A stretch of 64,000 bases of DNA. It comes from Hymenobacter cavernae (lineage in GTDB: Bacteria; Bacteroidota; Bacteroidia; Cytophagales; Hymenobacteraceae). Position 1 is the stretch's first letter, and every line of letters starts with the position of its first letter. The position numbers and the translations under genes were made by a program. Below are positions 42,120 through 49,645 of the stretch, in pieces. The notes below the pieces were generated by a model. It saw nothing but the letters and a program-made list of their open reading frames with translations, did not search any database and was not told where the DNA came from. The DNA lies in NCBI RefSeq assembly GCF_014641455.1, contig NZ_BMHT01000003.1, positions 367,921-431,920 of the forward strand. Direction: 5' to 3'.

Positions 42120-43493
42120 TTAGTTTTCGACGGCAGCCGGCAGCCGAACCGTGGCCGTAGTGCCCTCACCCGGCTTCGACTCCATCAGCAGCTGCCCCGC
42201 GTGCAGCTGAATAATCTTGCGGGTGATGGGCAAACCTAGCCCGTAGCCGGGGGTGTTCTTCCCGTTTTGGCCGCGGTATAAGGGCTCAAATATGCGTCGC
42301 AACTCTTCCTCGCTCATACCTAGGCCCGTGTCCATAATTTGCAGCAGCAGCTGTTGCGGGGTGCTGTAGCCGAGCGTGACGCGGACGGCGGCCTGGGAGT
42401 ATTTGCAGGCGTTGTCGAGCAGGTTGAGCACGGCCGTGGTGAGCAGTTGCGCATTGCCGCGCACCATGAACATATCCTCTACCGACTCGGGCAAAAAGCC
42501 GAAATCTAGGCGAATAGATTGCTGCGGGTGCTTCGTCGAGCAAGTGTTAATGGCTTGGGTTACGCACTCATCAAAGCGCACCGGCACGCGCCGGAACGAC
42601 GTATCGTCAGCTTTAGCTAAGGCCAGCAGGCCGTTGGTCAGCTCAATAACGTGCCTGATTTCCTCGATGGCCGAGTTGATGCTTTGCTTGGCTTCGGCTA
42701 GGTCGGTATCGTAGGCGGCGGAGGTTTCCAGGGTGCCGAGCAGGTTGGCCAACGGCGTGCGCAACTCGTGCGAGGCGTGCGACAAGAAGCTCTTTTGCGA
42801 CTCAAAAGCTAGCTCTAAGCCACTGAGCATCTGATTGAAAGTGATGGCGAGCCGCGCTATTTCGTCGCGGCGGTTGCCTTCGTGCACGCGCAGACTCAGG
42901 TTGCGAGCCGTAATGCCCTCCACTTCAGTCACGATGCGCGAAATCGGCTGCAACGACTGCTCCACGAAGTACCAGCCGGCCAGGATGATGAGCACCAGCG
43001 TACCTAGGTTGCCGACCAGCAAAATCAATCGGAGCTTCTCAAACTCCCGGTTACCGAACTCATCCCGCCCCGACACGAAAATCTGGTAAGACTGGCCTTT
43101 GTGCTGATAAAGTATCCCGGCCGTTTCCAGAGGGCCCTGCCGGAAATGCGCGGGCTTGTTGTTTTTGATTACCGCGAAATAGACGGGGTCGAGGGCGGAT
43201 TGACTACCGGGCGCGGTCGTGTACAGTACGCGCCCGGTTTGGTCATAGATGCTGATGCGCTCGTCGTGCATCGTGAGCAGATCTTTCCGGTGAAAGTTGC
43301 GCAACTTGTTCTCTGCCAGGTTCCCACGCTTAATCAAGATGCTCCCGACCAGAATGGCTTTGGCTTCCAGCCGGTGATAGTAGCGCTGCTCCCGCGACAA
43401 CGCGCTGTAGTAGTACACGAACGCAGACAGGCACAGCTGAATGGCGACCACCAGCAACGTAAACCGCAGAATCAGCTTATTGCGAATCAACAA
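42120..43493 (-). CDS. Sensor histidine kinase
   Basis: 457 residues. Two transmembrane segments (about 8-28 and 154-172) frame a periplasmic domain of about 125 residues. HAMP domain follows (EQSLQPISRIVTEVEGITARNLSLRVHEGN), then the HisKA dimerisation domain with SFLSHASHELRTPLANLLG (phospho-accepting His), and the ATPase domain with N-box VLNLLDNACKYS, G1 QIMDTGLGMS and G2 GYGLGLPIT. It is the kinase of an OmpR-type pair, transcribed just after the response regulator with a 91-bp gap filled by a periodic hairpin. Given its position it may control the neighbouring efflux operon (inference). Confidence 0.93.
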   Translation of the reverse strand: MLIRNKLILRFTLLVVAIQLCLSAFVYYYSALSREQRYYHRLEAKAILVGSILIKRGNLAENKLRNFHRKDLLTMHDERISIYDQTGRVLYTTAPGSQSALDPVYFAVIKNNKPAHFRQGPLETAGILYQHKGQSYQIFVSGRDEFGNREFEKLRLILLVGNLGTLVLIILAGWYFVEQSLQPISRIVTEVEGITARNLSLRVHEGNRRDEIARLAITFNQMLSGLELAFESQKSFLSHASHELRTPLANLLGTLETSAAYDTDLAEAKQSINSAIEEIRHVIELTNGLLALAKADDTSFRRVPVRFDECVTQAINTCSTKHPQQSIRLDFGFLPESVEDMFMVRGNAQLLTTAVLNLLDNACKYSQAAVRVTLGYSTPQQLLLQIMDTGLGMSEEELRRIFEPLYRGQNGKNTPGYGLGLPITRKIIQLHAGQLLMESKPGEGTTATVRLPAAVEN

Positions 43494-43496
43494 AAC

Positions 43497-43581
43497 GGTG
43501 AGATAGTGAGGTGGTGAGCAGTGAGGTGGAGCGTGGTAAAGCTAGGTGCAAACTCACTGATTCACACCTCGCCATCTCACC
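43497..43581. repeat. Octamer-periodic hairpin between kinase and regulator genes
   Basis: Arms 43497-43524 and 43554-43581 pair with six mismatches over 28 bp. Units are 8-nt near-repeats (GGTGAGAT, AGTGAGGT, GGTGAGCA). It fills the gap between the response regulator stop and the kinase start. Confidence 0.8.
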
Positions 43582-43584
43582 ACT

Positions 43585-44262
43585 TTAGCCTTCCCGCATT
43601 ACGTAGCCCATTCCTACCACCGTATGAATCAGCTTGGTTTCGTAGCCTTTGTCGAGCTTTTTGCGCAAGTAGCTCACGTACACGTCGATGATATTGGTGT
43701 TGGTATCGAAATTCAACTCCCACACCTTCTCGGCAATATCGACCCGCGAAATGACCTTGCCGCGGTTTAGCAGCAAGTATTCCAACAGCGCGTATTCCTT
43801 GGTAGTCAGGTCGATGCGGTGCCCGCCGCGCGTCACGACTTTGGATTCCAGGTTTAGCTCCAGGTCGGCTATGCGCAAGATGCGCTTCACGCCGGCCGCT
43901 TCCGTACTGCGCTTAAGCAACACCCGCACGCGCAGCAGCAATTCCTTGAACTCGAAGGGTTTGACCAGGTAATCGTCGGTACCGGCCTCGAAGCCGGTTA
44001 CTTTATCATCGAGGCTGTCGAGGGCGGTGAGCAGCAGCACGGGCACCAACGGGTCGTCGGCGCGAACCTGGCGGCACAGCTCGAAGCCGTTTACATAAGG
44101 CAAGTTGACGTCCAGAATAATCAGCTCGTATTTATGCTGGCGCAGCAAGGATTGGCCCATGCGCCCATCATAAGCCACTTCAATCTCGTAGCCTTCGTTC
44201 TCGAACCCTTTCTTAATAAAAGAAGCTAGCTTGGGCTCGTCTTCAACCAATAGCAATTTCAT
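43585..44262 (-). CDS. OmpR/PhoB-family response regulator
   Basis: 225 residues. The receiver domain starts MKLLLVEDEPKLASFIKKGFENEGYEIEVAYDG and contains the phospho-acceptor Asp in ELIILDVNLPYVNGF (about residue 51) and KPFEFKELLLRV as the switch Lys. The C-terminal winged helix carries RGGHRIDLTTKEYALLEYLLLNRGKVISRVDIAEKVWELNFDTNTNIIDVYVSYLRKKLD. It partners the histidine kinase downstream on the same strand. The likely targets are the acidic membrane protein and the RND genes immediately downstream. Confidence 0.95.
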   Translation of the reverse strand: MKLLLVEDEPKLASFIKKGFENEGYEIEVAYDGRMGQSLLRQHKYELIILDVNLPYVNGFELCRQVRADDPLVPVLLLTALDSLDDKVTGFEAGTDDYLVKPFEFKELLLRVRVLLKRSTEAAGVKRILRIADLELNLESKVVTRGGHRIDLTTKEYALLEYLLLNRGKVISRVDIAEKVWELNFDTNTNIIDVYVSYLRKKLDKGYETKLIHTVVGMGYVMREG

Positions 44263-44329
44263 ACTCGACCTTCGGTGATGCCTGTGTGTACCGGAAAAAG
44301 CTAGGTTAGTTGCAGCATGCAGGAACGTG

Positions 44330-44487
44330 TCATGCTGATCAGGTCGAAGCCTCAGGCGTGCTTCGTGGTAAACGTTGGAACGAGGTAGAGACGCAATATT
44401 TTGCGTCTCAATCGTTGCTGATGTTATTTAGCTAGGTTGCTCTAGCGCAATTGTTCAACGAGTAGACTCCAACTATTGCGTCTCTAC
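44330..44487. repeat. Dispersed repeat element with GTAGAGACGCAA hairpin (copy 1)
   Basis: 44330-44409 holds TCATGCTGATCAGGTCGAAGC, a GTGCTTCGT stretch, then GGAACGAGGTAGAGACGCAA with a hairpin TTGCGTCTC. The end near 44476-44487 (TTGCGTCTCTAC) is the reverse complement of GTAGAGACGCAA at 44385-44396. A related arrangement appears in opposite orientation at 46616-46704. Confidence 0.75.
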
Positions 44488-44506
44488 AAACCTAGGCCAC
44501 CGCTAC

Positions 44507-45496
44507 TTAGCCCAAAATCTGGTTAATATTTACCAGCTCCTCAGGGCTGAATTGCGTGTTTTCCAGGCAACGCAGCGAATCAGCGAGCTGCTCGGGCTTG
44601 CTGGCGCCGATGAGCACCGACGTTACGCGCTCATCTTTCAGCACCCAGGCCAAGGCCATCTGAGCCAGGCTTTGATTGCGAGTTCTAGCAATGTCATTCA
44701 GGCGCTGAATCTGCAAGATACGCTCGGGCGTTAGTTGGCTTTCAGGCAGCGAACCTAGCTTTTTCGCCACGCGCGAGTCGTTCGGAATGCCGCGCAGGTA
44801 TTTGTCGGTGAGCATGCCCTGGGCCAGCGGCGAGAACGGAATGCAGCCCACGCCTTCCTGCCCCAGCAAATCGAGCAAACCGCCTTCCACCCAGCGCTCA
44901 AACATGGAGTACTTGGGCTGGTGAATCAGGCACGGCGTACCTAGCTCCCGCAGGATTCTGATGGCTTCGGCGGCTTCCTTGGGCCGGTAGTTGGAGATGC
45001 CCACGTACAAGGCTTTGCCCTGCCGGACAATCAAATCGAGGGCACTCATGGTTTCTTCCAGCGGCGTTTCGGGGTCGGGGCGGTGGTGATAGAAGATGTC
45101 GACGTAGTCGAGGCCCATGCGCTTCAGGCTCTGGTCGAGGCTACTCACCAAGTACTTTTTCGAGCCCCAGTCGCCGTACGGGCCTTCCCACATGGTATAA
45201 CCAGCTTTGCTGGAGATGATTAGCTCGTCGCGGTGGGCGCGAAACTCCTCCTTCAGCACCTTCCCAAACGTCTCTTCCGCCGAGCCCGGCGACGGGCCGT
45301 AGTTATTGGCCAGGTCGAAGTGCGTGATGCCGCTATCGAAAGCCAGGGTCAGAATGCGGCGGGCGTTGGCCAGCACGTCTACGTCGCCGAAGTTTTGCCA
45401 AAGACCCAGCGAAACGGCGGGCAGCTTTATGCCACTTCGGCCGCAGCGGCGGTATTGCATGTGTTGATAACGGGCAGGATTGGCGAGGTAGGTCAT
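44507..45496 (-). CDS. Aldo/keto reductase (L-glyceraldehyde 3-phosphate reductase-type)
   Basis: 329 residues, an (alpha/beta)8 NADPH-dependent reductase. The catalytic tetrad can be read: D61 and Y66 in HFDLANNYGP, K97 in ISSKAGY, H137/138 in IFYHHRPDPETP. GKALYVGISNY is the cofactor-proximal motif and GASKPEQLADSL the phosphate-binding loop near the C-terminus. Best match is the YghZ/MgrA (AKR14) subfamily, which reduces L-glyceraldehyde 3-phosphate and methylglyoxal-type aldehydes. Monocistronic, divergent from the small gene at 45691. Confidence 0.9.
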   Translation of the reverse strand: MTYLANPARYQHMQYRRCGRSGIKLPAVSLGLWQNFGDVDVLANARRILTLAFDSGITHFDLANNYGPSPGSAEETFGKVLKEEFRAHRDELIISSKAGYTMWEGPYGDWGSKKYLVSSLDQSLKRMGLDYVDIFYHHRPDPETPLEETMSALDLIVRQGKALYVGISNYRPKEAAEAIRILRELGTPCLIHQPKYSMFERWVEGGLLDLLGQEGVGCIPFSPLAQGMLTDKYLRGIPNDSRVAKKLGSLPESQLTPERILQIQRLNDIARTRNQSLAQMALAWVLKDERVTSVLIGASKPEQLADSLRCLENTQFSPEELVNINQILG

Positions 45497-45644
45497 ACGC
45501 GTTTTGGTTGGGGGTTATTTCCGGTCCGACAGCATTCGGCCGGTCGTTGAGCGGTGATGAATCGGGCGGTAAGATAAGGGGCCGCACCAGATTGAAAAGA
45601 CCTATTACTATCCGTGCGCACCTTTACCACTACCGCCTATTTCT

Positions 45645-45652
45645 TACTTTTG
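45645..45652 (+). promoter_or_regulatory. Putative -7 box of the small gene
   Basis: TACTTTTG, TAnnTTTG type, 39 bp before the ATG at 45691. Confidence 0.5.
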
Positions 45653-45690
45653 AAATCTGAGCTTTCCACCTTCAACCGCTACTCCCACAC

Positions 45691-45870
45691 ATGAGCTTGC
45701 TTGACACCTTCACCAATCTGTCTTCCGGCGACCAAATTCGGGAGGCCGAGGAGCTTCTGAAGAAGCTGGAAGAAACCGAGCTAACGTCCGAGCAGCTCGC
45801 GTTGGTCGTTCGTCTGCACGAAATTCTGCGGCAGTTGGATAGCAACAACTCGACGGGATTGTTTATATAA
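45691..45870 (+). CDS. 59-residue coiled-coil small protein
   Basis: 59 residues (ATG 45691, TAA 45868-45870). Starts MSLLDTFTNLSSGDQ. Residues of about 16-50 form one long charged amphipathic helix (QIREAEELLKKLEETELTSEQ, then LALVVRLHEILRQLD), and the end is GLFI. A putative TAnnTTTG box lies just upstream, and the sce7726-like gene starts 18 bp downstream on the same strand, so the two are probably an operon. Function unknown. Confidence 0.7.
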   Translation: MSLLDTFTNLSSGDQIREAEELLKKLEETELTSEQLALVVRLHEILRQLDSNNSTGLFI

Positions 45871-45888
45871 TCCCCTAAGTACCAAGTC

Positions 45889-46509
45889 GTGAACGACCCC
45901 GAAATCCGCGCCCTGCTCTATCCGCTGCTGCAAGGCGGCGTGTACGTGGATGAGCTGCCCACCGGCACTACCCGCGCCGATGTGGTGCACATCACGCCCA
46001 CGTTCATGCACGGCTACGAGGTGAAGGGCGACGGCGACACGCTCAAGCGGGTGCTGGCCCAGCTCAAGTGCTACGGCGTGGTCTACGATCTGGTCACGTT
46101 CGTAGTCACGGAAAAGCACGTGGAAAAGCTCCTGCCCCTGCTACCCGATTGGGTGGGCGTGCTGGTGGCTTCGACGGAAGGATTGCGCACGCACCGGCCG
46201 GCTTTGTACAATTCGACGGTCGAGCGGGTGCACCTGGCGGGTTTGCTGCTGCGCGAAGAAGTGCAGCAATACTTGATGAACCTAGGTCTGAAAGGCGCCA
46301 GCCAGCTGCGGCGGCGGGAGCTGTTTCGCATCCTGGCCCAGACGCATTCCATACCCCTTTCGGGCCTTGCGCACTACGTTCGTGAACGGCTCATTGCCCG
46401 GATGCCCCAACGGCTTCAGAACCGCGCCGAGCGAAAAGCGGAGCGGGAACAACTCGCCAAGCGCCGACGCAAGCGGAAGCAGAAAAAGCAAGCAGCGAGT
46501 GCTAAATAG
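45889..46509 (+). CDS. sce7726-family putative PD-(D/E)XK nuclease
   Basis: 206 residues from a GTG at 45889. The N-terminal half matches the sce7726 pattern: a DPEIRALLYPLL helix, DELPTGTTRADVVHI (D31 in ADV) and HGYEVKGDGDTLKRV (E44, K46 in EVK), giving the D...ExK catalytic core of PD-(D/E)XK nucleases. The middle has QLKCYGVVYDLVTFVVTEKHV. The C-terminal 50 residues are very basic (ERKAEREQLAKRRRKRKQKKQ), suited to nucleic-acid binding. Known family members occur near phage and defence genes; here it is next to the 59-residue coiled-coil gene. Activity is inferred only. Confidence 0.8.
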   Translation: MNDPEIRALLYPLLQGGVYVDELPTGTTRADVVHITPTFMHGYEVKGDGDTLKRVLAQLKCYGVVYDLVTFVVTEKHVEKLLPLLPDWVGVLVASTEGLRTHRPALYNSTVERVHLAGLLLREEVQQYLMNLGLKGASQLRRRELFRILAQTHSIPLSGLAHYVRERLIARMPQRLQNRAERKAEREQLAKRRRKRKQKKQAASAK

Positions 46510-46534
46510 CAGTCAACACAAAAGCCGAAAGGAC

Positions 46535-46570
46535 TGGAATGAGGTAGAGACGCAATATTTTGCGTCTCTT
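46535..46570. repeat. GTAGAGACGCAA hairpin element (copy 2, partial)
   Basis: GGAATGAGGTAGAGACGCAA followed by TATT and TTGCGTCTC; the same core as copies 1 and 3, starting about 25 bp after the sce7726 gene. Confidence 0.75.
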
Positions 46571-46615
46571 CGTTGAACAACCTAGGTAGAAGAGGATAGC
46601 ATGAACAACATCCGC

Positions 46616-46704
46616 AACGAGGTAGAGACGCAAAACTTTGCGTCTCTACCTCGTTCCAGCATTTACAACGAAGCACACGAGATGCTTCGACAAGCTTAGT
46701 ATGA
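46616..46704. repeat. GTAGAGACGCAA element (copy 3) with perfect 19-bp hairpin
   Basis: AACGAGGTAGAGACGCAAA (46616-46634) is exactly complementary to 46637-46655. To the right, 46656-46704 read on the minus strand gives TCATACTAAGCTTGTCGAAGC and GTGCTTCGT, which matches the flank of copy 1 in inverse orientation. Confidence 0.82.
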
Positions 46705-46756
46705 ACATTTTATAACTTTCTAACAGCCTCATAGTAGCCATATTATATTTACCTCT

Positions 46757-48007
46757 ATGCTAAAAAGTCTACCCCTGCTTTTCTTGCTCGTCACCGCCGT
46801 TTGCCTGCGGGCCAGCGCCCAAAACGGCTGCACCGACCCCAGAGCCAGCAACTACAATTCGGGCGCGGTTTTCAATGATGGCTCCTGCCAATATGCCGCC
46901 ACCACGACCCCGCTGACCACCAAAGCGCAGTTCCCTAGCGAAGTAGTGGAAAGCTCCGGCTTGCAGTACACCGACCAGCGCCTGTGGACGTTCAACGACA
47001 GCGGCAACGAGCCCATCCTCTACCGCCTCGACCCCGACCTAGGTACCATTCAGCAGCAGGTGCGCATCAGCAATTTCGGTAACGCCGATTGGGAAGATAT
47101 TGCCACCGACGCGCAGTTCCTCTACATCGGCGATTTCGGCAACAACAACGGCGACCGGCGCGACCTGCGCATTCTGCGCATCCGCAAAGCCGACATCGGC
47201 GCGGACGCGGCTACCACGGTATCGGCCGAAGCCATCCAGTTCAGCTACCCCGATCAGACGAACTTCAACCCCGGCACCAACAACCACAACTTCGACTGCG
47301 AGGCCTTTTTCTTCGCCAACGACTCGCTGCACCTGTTCACAAAGAACTGGGCCGACCTGAAAACCACCTACTACACCGTGCCTGCCACGCCCGGCACCCA
47401 CGTTGCCCGCCGCCGGGCCAGCTTCAACGTGAACGGCCTGATTACCGCCGCCGACCTCAACGCGGCCGGCACGGAAGCTAGCTTGCTGGGCTACAACCAG
47501 ACCAACGGCGCGACCTTCCTGTGGCTGTTGTTTGACTTTCCGAGCAACGGTTTTTTGCAGGGCAACAAAAGAAGAATTGAGCTGCCGAATGCCCTGTTCA
47601 TCGGGCAGGCCGAAGGGCTGGCTTTCACGAGCCGCTACACCATGCTGCTGTCGAATGAGCAGGTGCTGGTCGGCTCGCTCACCATTCCGGCCCGGCTCTA
47701 TGAGCTGAATGCCACCCAGTGGCTGGCGCCCACGCTTCCGACGGCCAGCAAGCAGCCGCAGACGGCTAGCTTTACCATCTTCCCTAACCCGGCTAGTCAC
47801 ACCTTGCGGGTGCAGAGCCAAACTCCGTTTGGCGACGGTGCGCGCCTGTTATTGCAGGATCTTCAGGGCCGGATTGTCGCGGCTACGAACCTAGGTCCCG
47901 GCGCTACCGATCAGCAGCTTGATCTTCAACACGTTACCACGGGAGTTTATGTTCTAAGGATTCATTCAGGTAAAGGAGCTTTCTTCAGCAAAGTGGTCGT
48001 TCAGTGA
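46757..48007 (+). CDS. Small T9SS-secreted protein with DGSC motif
   Basis: 416 residues. Signal peptide ends ASAQ near residue 21. The mature protein opens with GCTDPRASNYNSGAVFNDGSC, the DGSC-type motif seen in many Bacteroidota secreted proteins. A region of about 50-330 looks like a beta-propeller (WTFNDSGNEPILYRLDPDLGTIQQQVRI; EDIATDAQFLYIGDFGNNNGDRR; HLFTKNWADLKTTYYTVP), reminiscent of SdiA-regulated or phytase-like propellers. Residues of about 340-416 are a T9SS type A sorting domain (TIFPNPASHTLRVQSQTPF ... FFSKVVVQ). Exported and attached to the surface. Monocistronic, ends at a terminator in a MITE-like segment. Confidence 0.85.
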   Translation: MLKSLPLLFLLVTAVCLRASAQNGCTDPRASNYNSGAVFNDGSCQYAATTTPLTTKAQFPSEVVESSGLQYTDQRLWTFNDSGNEPILYRLDPDLGTIQQQVRISNFGNADWEDIATDAQFLYIGDFGNNNGDRRDLRILRIRKADIGADAATTVSAEAIQFSYPDQTNFNPGTNNHNFDCEAFFFANDSLHLFTKNWADLKTTYYTVPATPGTHVARRRASFNVNGLITAADLNAAGTEASLLGYNQTNGATFLWLLFDFPSNGFLQGNKRRIELPNALFIGQAEGLAFTSRYTMLLSNEQVLVGSLTIPARLYELNATQWLAPTLPTASKQPQTASFTIFPNPASHTLRVQSQTPFGDGARLLLQDLQGRIVAATNLGPGATDQQLDLQHVTTGVYVLRIHSGKGAFFSKVVVQ

Positions 48008-48052
48008 CCAGGATGTGAGTAGCGCAAACTCTTTCGGGCCGAAAACCCGTTT

Positions 48053-48224
48053 GTCATCCTGACGAAGATTCCGCGCATCAAGCGGCGTGACCTCCCTCTA
48101 AAAGCAACCAACTTTCTAAAACCGAAAAGCCCTTGACTAACCTAGGTGGTTAATCAGGGGCTTTTCGGTTTTTAAATAGGACTTTCTACGTACGTGAGGA
48201 AGGTCCTTCGTTCCTCAGGATGAC
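48053..48224. repeat. MITE-like segment with inverted GTCATCCTGA ends around a terminator
   Basis: GTCATCCTGA at 48053-48062 and TCAGGATGAC at 48215-48224 are perfect 10-bp inverted ends, with CGAAG and CTTCG following on the inside. Between them lies the terminator at 48118-48172. Confidence 0.6.
48118..48172. terminator. Terminator with ACCTAGGT at its apex
   Basis: AACCGAAAAGCCC pairs with GGGCTTTTCGGTT, and TAACC/GGTTA continue inward to an apex holding CCTAGG. Followed by TTTT. Serves both converging genes. Confidence 0.85.
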
Positions 48225-48263
48225 AGCCGGGGTTTGGTTGTTTCGCCTCAATATTGAGCCTGC

Positions 48264-49610
48264 TCACTCAAATCTTATCCAGTCAATTTCAACGGGCGTA
48301 TCCGTTTTTGATGCTACCACTACGGCGTGAATCCCTGGCTTGAACGCGGATAGCGGCGCTTTCACCTCCTGCCACTGGCCGCCTTTCGGCACGGTAACCT
48401 GGGCCAGCAGCGGGCCGGTGGCCCCATCTGCCCGCAGCTGCACGGTGCCACCAGCCGGCGCCATCGTGCGGAGTGTCACGGTCTTAAGCGCCTGTTTGCC
48501 GAAAGCTACTCCGTTGTACTGCACCCAAGCTAGGTTGCTGGCCAACACCGTTTTCCAGCCCTGAAACTTGTTCGCGGTATCCAGGAAGGCAATGGTCGCG
48601 CCGCTGTTACTCAGGCGGCTGTATCGGTCGAGCTGGATTTTTTGCTTCGCATCGGTCAGGCCTACGCCGCGCAGGGTGGGCACCACTTTGCGGATGCGGC
48701 CATCGGGCTCAAAGAACAAGCTGTCCAGGCGGATAGAGCGGTTCTTGTCGAAGGCGGGCGACAAGTCGTTGTGGTGGTAGAACAGGTACCATTGGTTTTT
48801 GAACGCCAGAATGGAATGGTGATTGGTCCAGCAGCCCGTCGGCGACTCGTCCATCAGCACACCCTTCACGGTGAACGGCCCCAGGGGGCTAGTACTGGTG
48901 GCGTATTCGAGGCGCTCAGTTTTGTTCGCGACGTGCGGATACGTCAGGTAGTAAGTCCCCTTTCGCTCAAACAGATACGGGCCTTCCTTCAAGCCCTGCG
49001 TAGGCAGCTCGCCCAAAGTTACCGGCTCGGAAGCTAGCTCCAACATGTTGTCTTTCAGCTTCGCGGCGTAAATATTCTGCTGCGACCAGTAGAGATACGC
49101 TTGCCCATCCTTGTCGATAAACACGTTGGGGTCGATGCCGCGCACGCCCTTGATGGGCAGCGGCTGCGGCACAAACGGCCCCGTGGGCTTGTCGGACACG
49201 GCTACTCCAATGGTGAAGCCCTTGCTGACCGTCGTGTCTTTCGGAGTGGTCGGGAAGTAGAAGTAGTACTTACCGTTGCGGTAGATGCAATCCGGCGCCC
49301 ACATGCTGTAGCTGTCGGGCTTCACCCAGGGCACTTTGTTCTGGGTCACAATCACGCCGTGGTCGGTCCAGTCCGTCAGGTTGGCGGAGGAAAACACGTG
49401 ATAATCCTCCATGACAAACCAGCCGGCCCGCCCGTGCCCGGGCTGGGCCCGAATATCGTGCGACGGGTACACGTACACCTTATCTCCGAACACCCGCGCC
49501 GACGGATCGGCCGTGAATTGGTTGGTAATGAGCGGGTTTTGCGCGTTGGCTGTGGTAATAACAACAGCGGCGAGTGCACTCAGCCAGCAACGCAGCTTGA
49601 TTTTTGCCAT
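48264..49610 (-). CDS. GH43 family glycoside hydrolase with C-terminal carbohydrate-binding domain
   Basis: 448 residues from ATG 49608-49610 (MAKIKLRCWLSALAAVVITTANAQ is a clean signal peptide); an earlier ATG at 49640 adds 10 residues and starts 5 bp after the GH8 stop. The five-bladed propeller of GH43 shows its catalytic triad: D in FTADPSARV (general base), D in GIDPNVFID (pKa modulator) and E in LKEGPYLFE (general acid). The C-terminal 120 residues (FLDTANKFQGWKTV ... AVVVASKTDTPVEIDWIRFE) resemble a CBM6-like module. Likely activity is beta-xylosidase or alpha-L-arabinofuranosidase on xylan fragments. Last gene of the xylan locus, co-transcribed with GH8. Confidence 0.88.
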   Translation of the reverse strand: MAKIKLRCWLSALAAVVITTANAQNPLITNQFTADPSARVFGDKVYVYPSHDIRAQPGHGRAGWFVMEDYHVFSSANLTDWTDHGVIVTQNKVPWVKPDSYSMWAPDCIYRNGKYYFYFPTTPKDTTVSKGFTIGVAVSDKPTGPFVPQPLPIKGVRGIDPNVFIDKDGQAYLYWSQQNIYAAKLKDNMLELASEPVTLGELPTQGLKEGPYLFERKGTYYLTYPHVANKTERLEYATSTSPLGPFTVKGVLMDESPTGCWTNHHSILAFKNQWYLFYHHNDLSPAFDKNRSIRLDSLFFEPDGRIRKVVPTLRGVGLTDAKQKIQLDRYSRLSNSGATIAFLDTANKFQGWKTVLASNLAWVQYNGVAFGKQALKTVTLRTMAPAGGTVQLRADGATGPLLAQVTVPKGGQWQEVKAPLSAFKPGIHAVVVASKTDTPVEIDWIRFE

Positions 49611-49645
49611 TCCGATGATGCTCTTCGAGCTAGGTTGCATGTTAG

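Noticed and set aside
16485..43581. Periodic hairpins considered as CRISPR arrays
   Set aside because: Units are only 7-8 nt, there are no spacers, and no cas genes are present.
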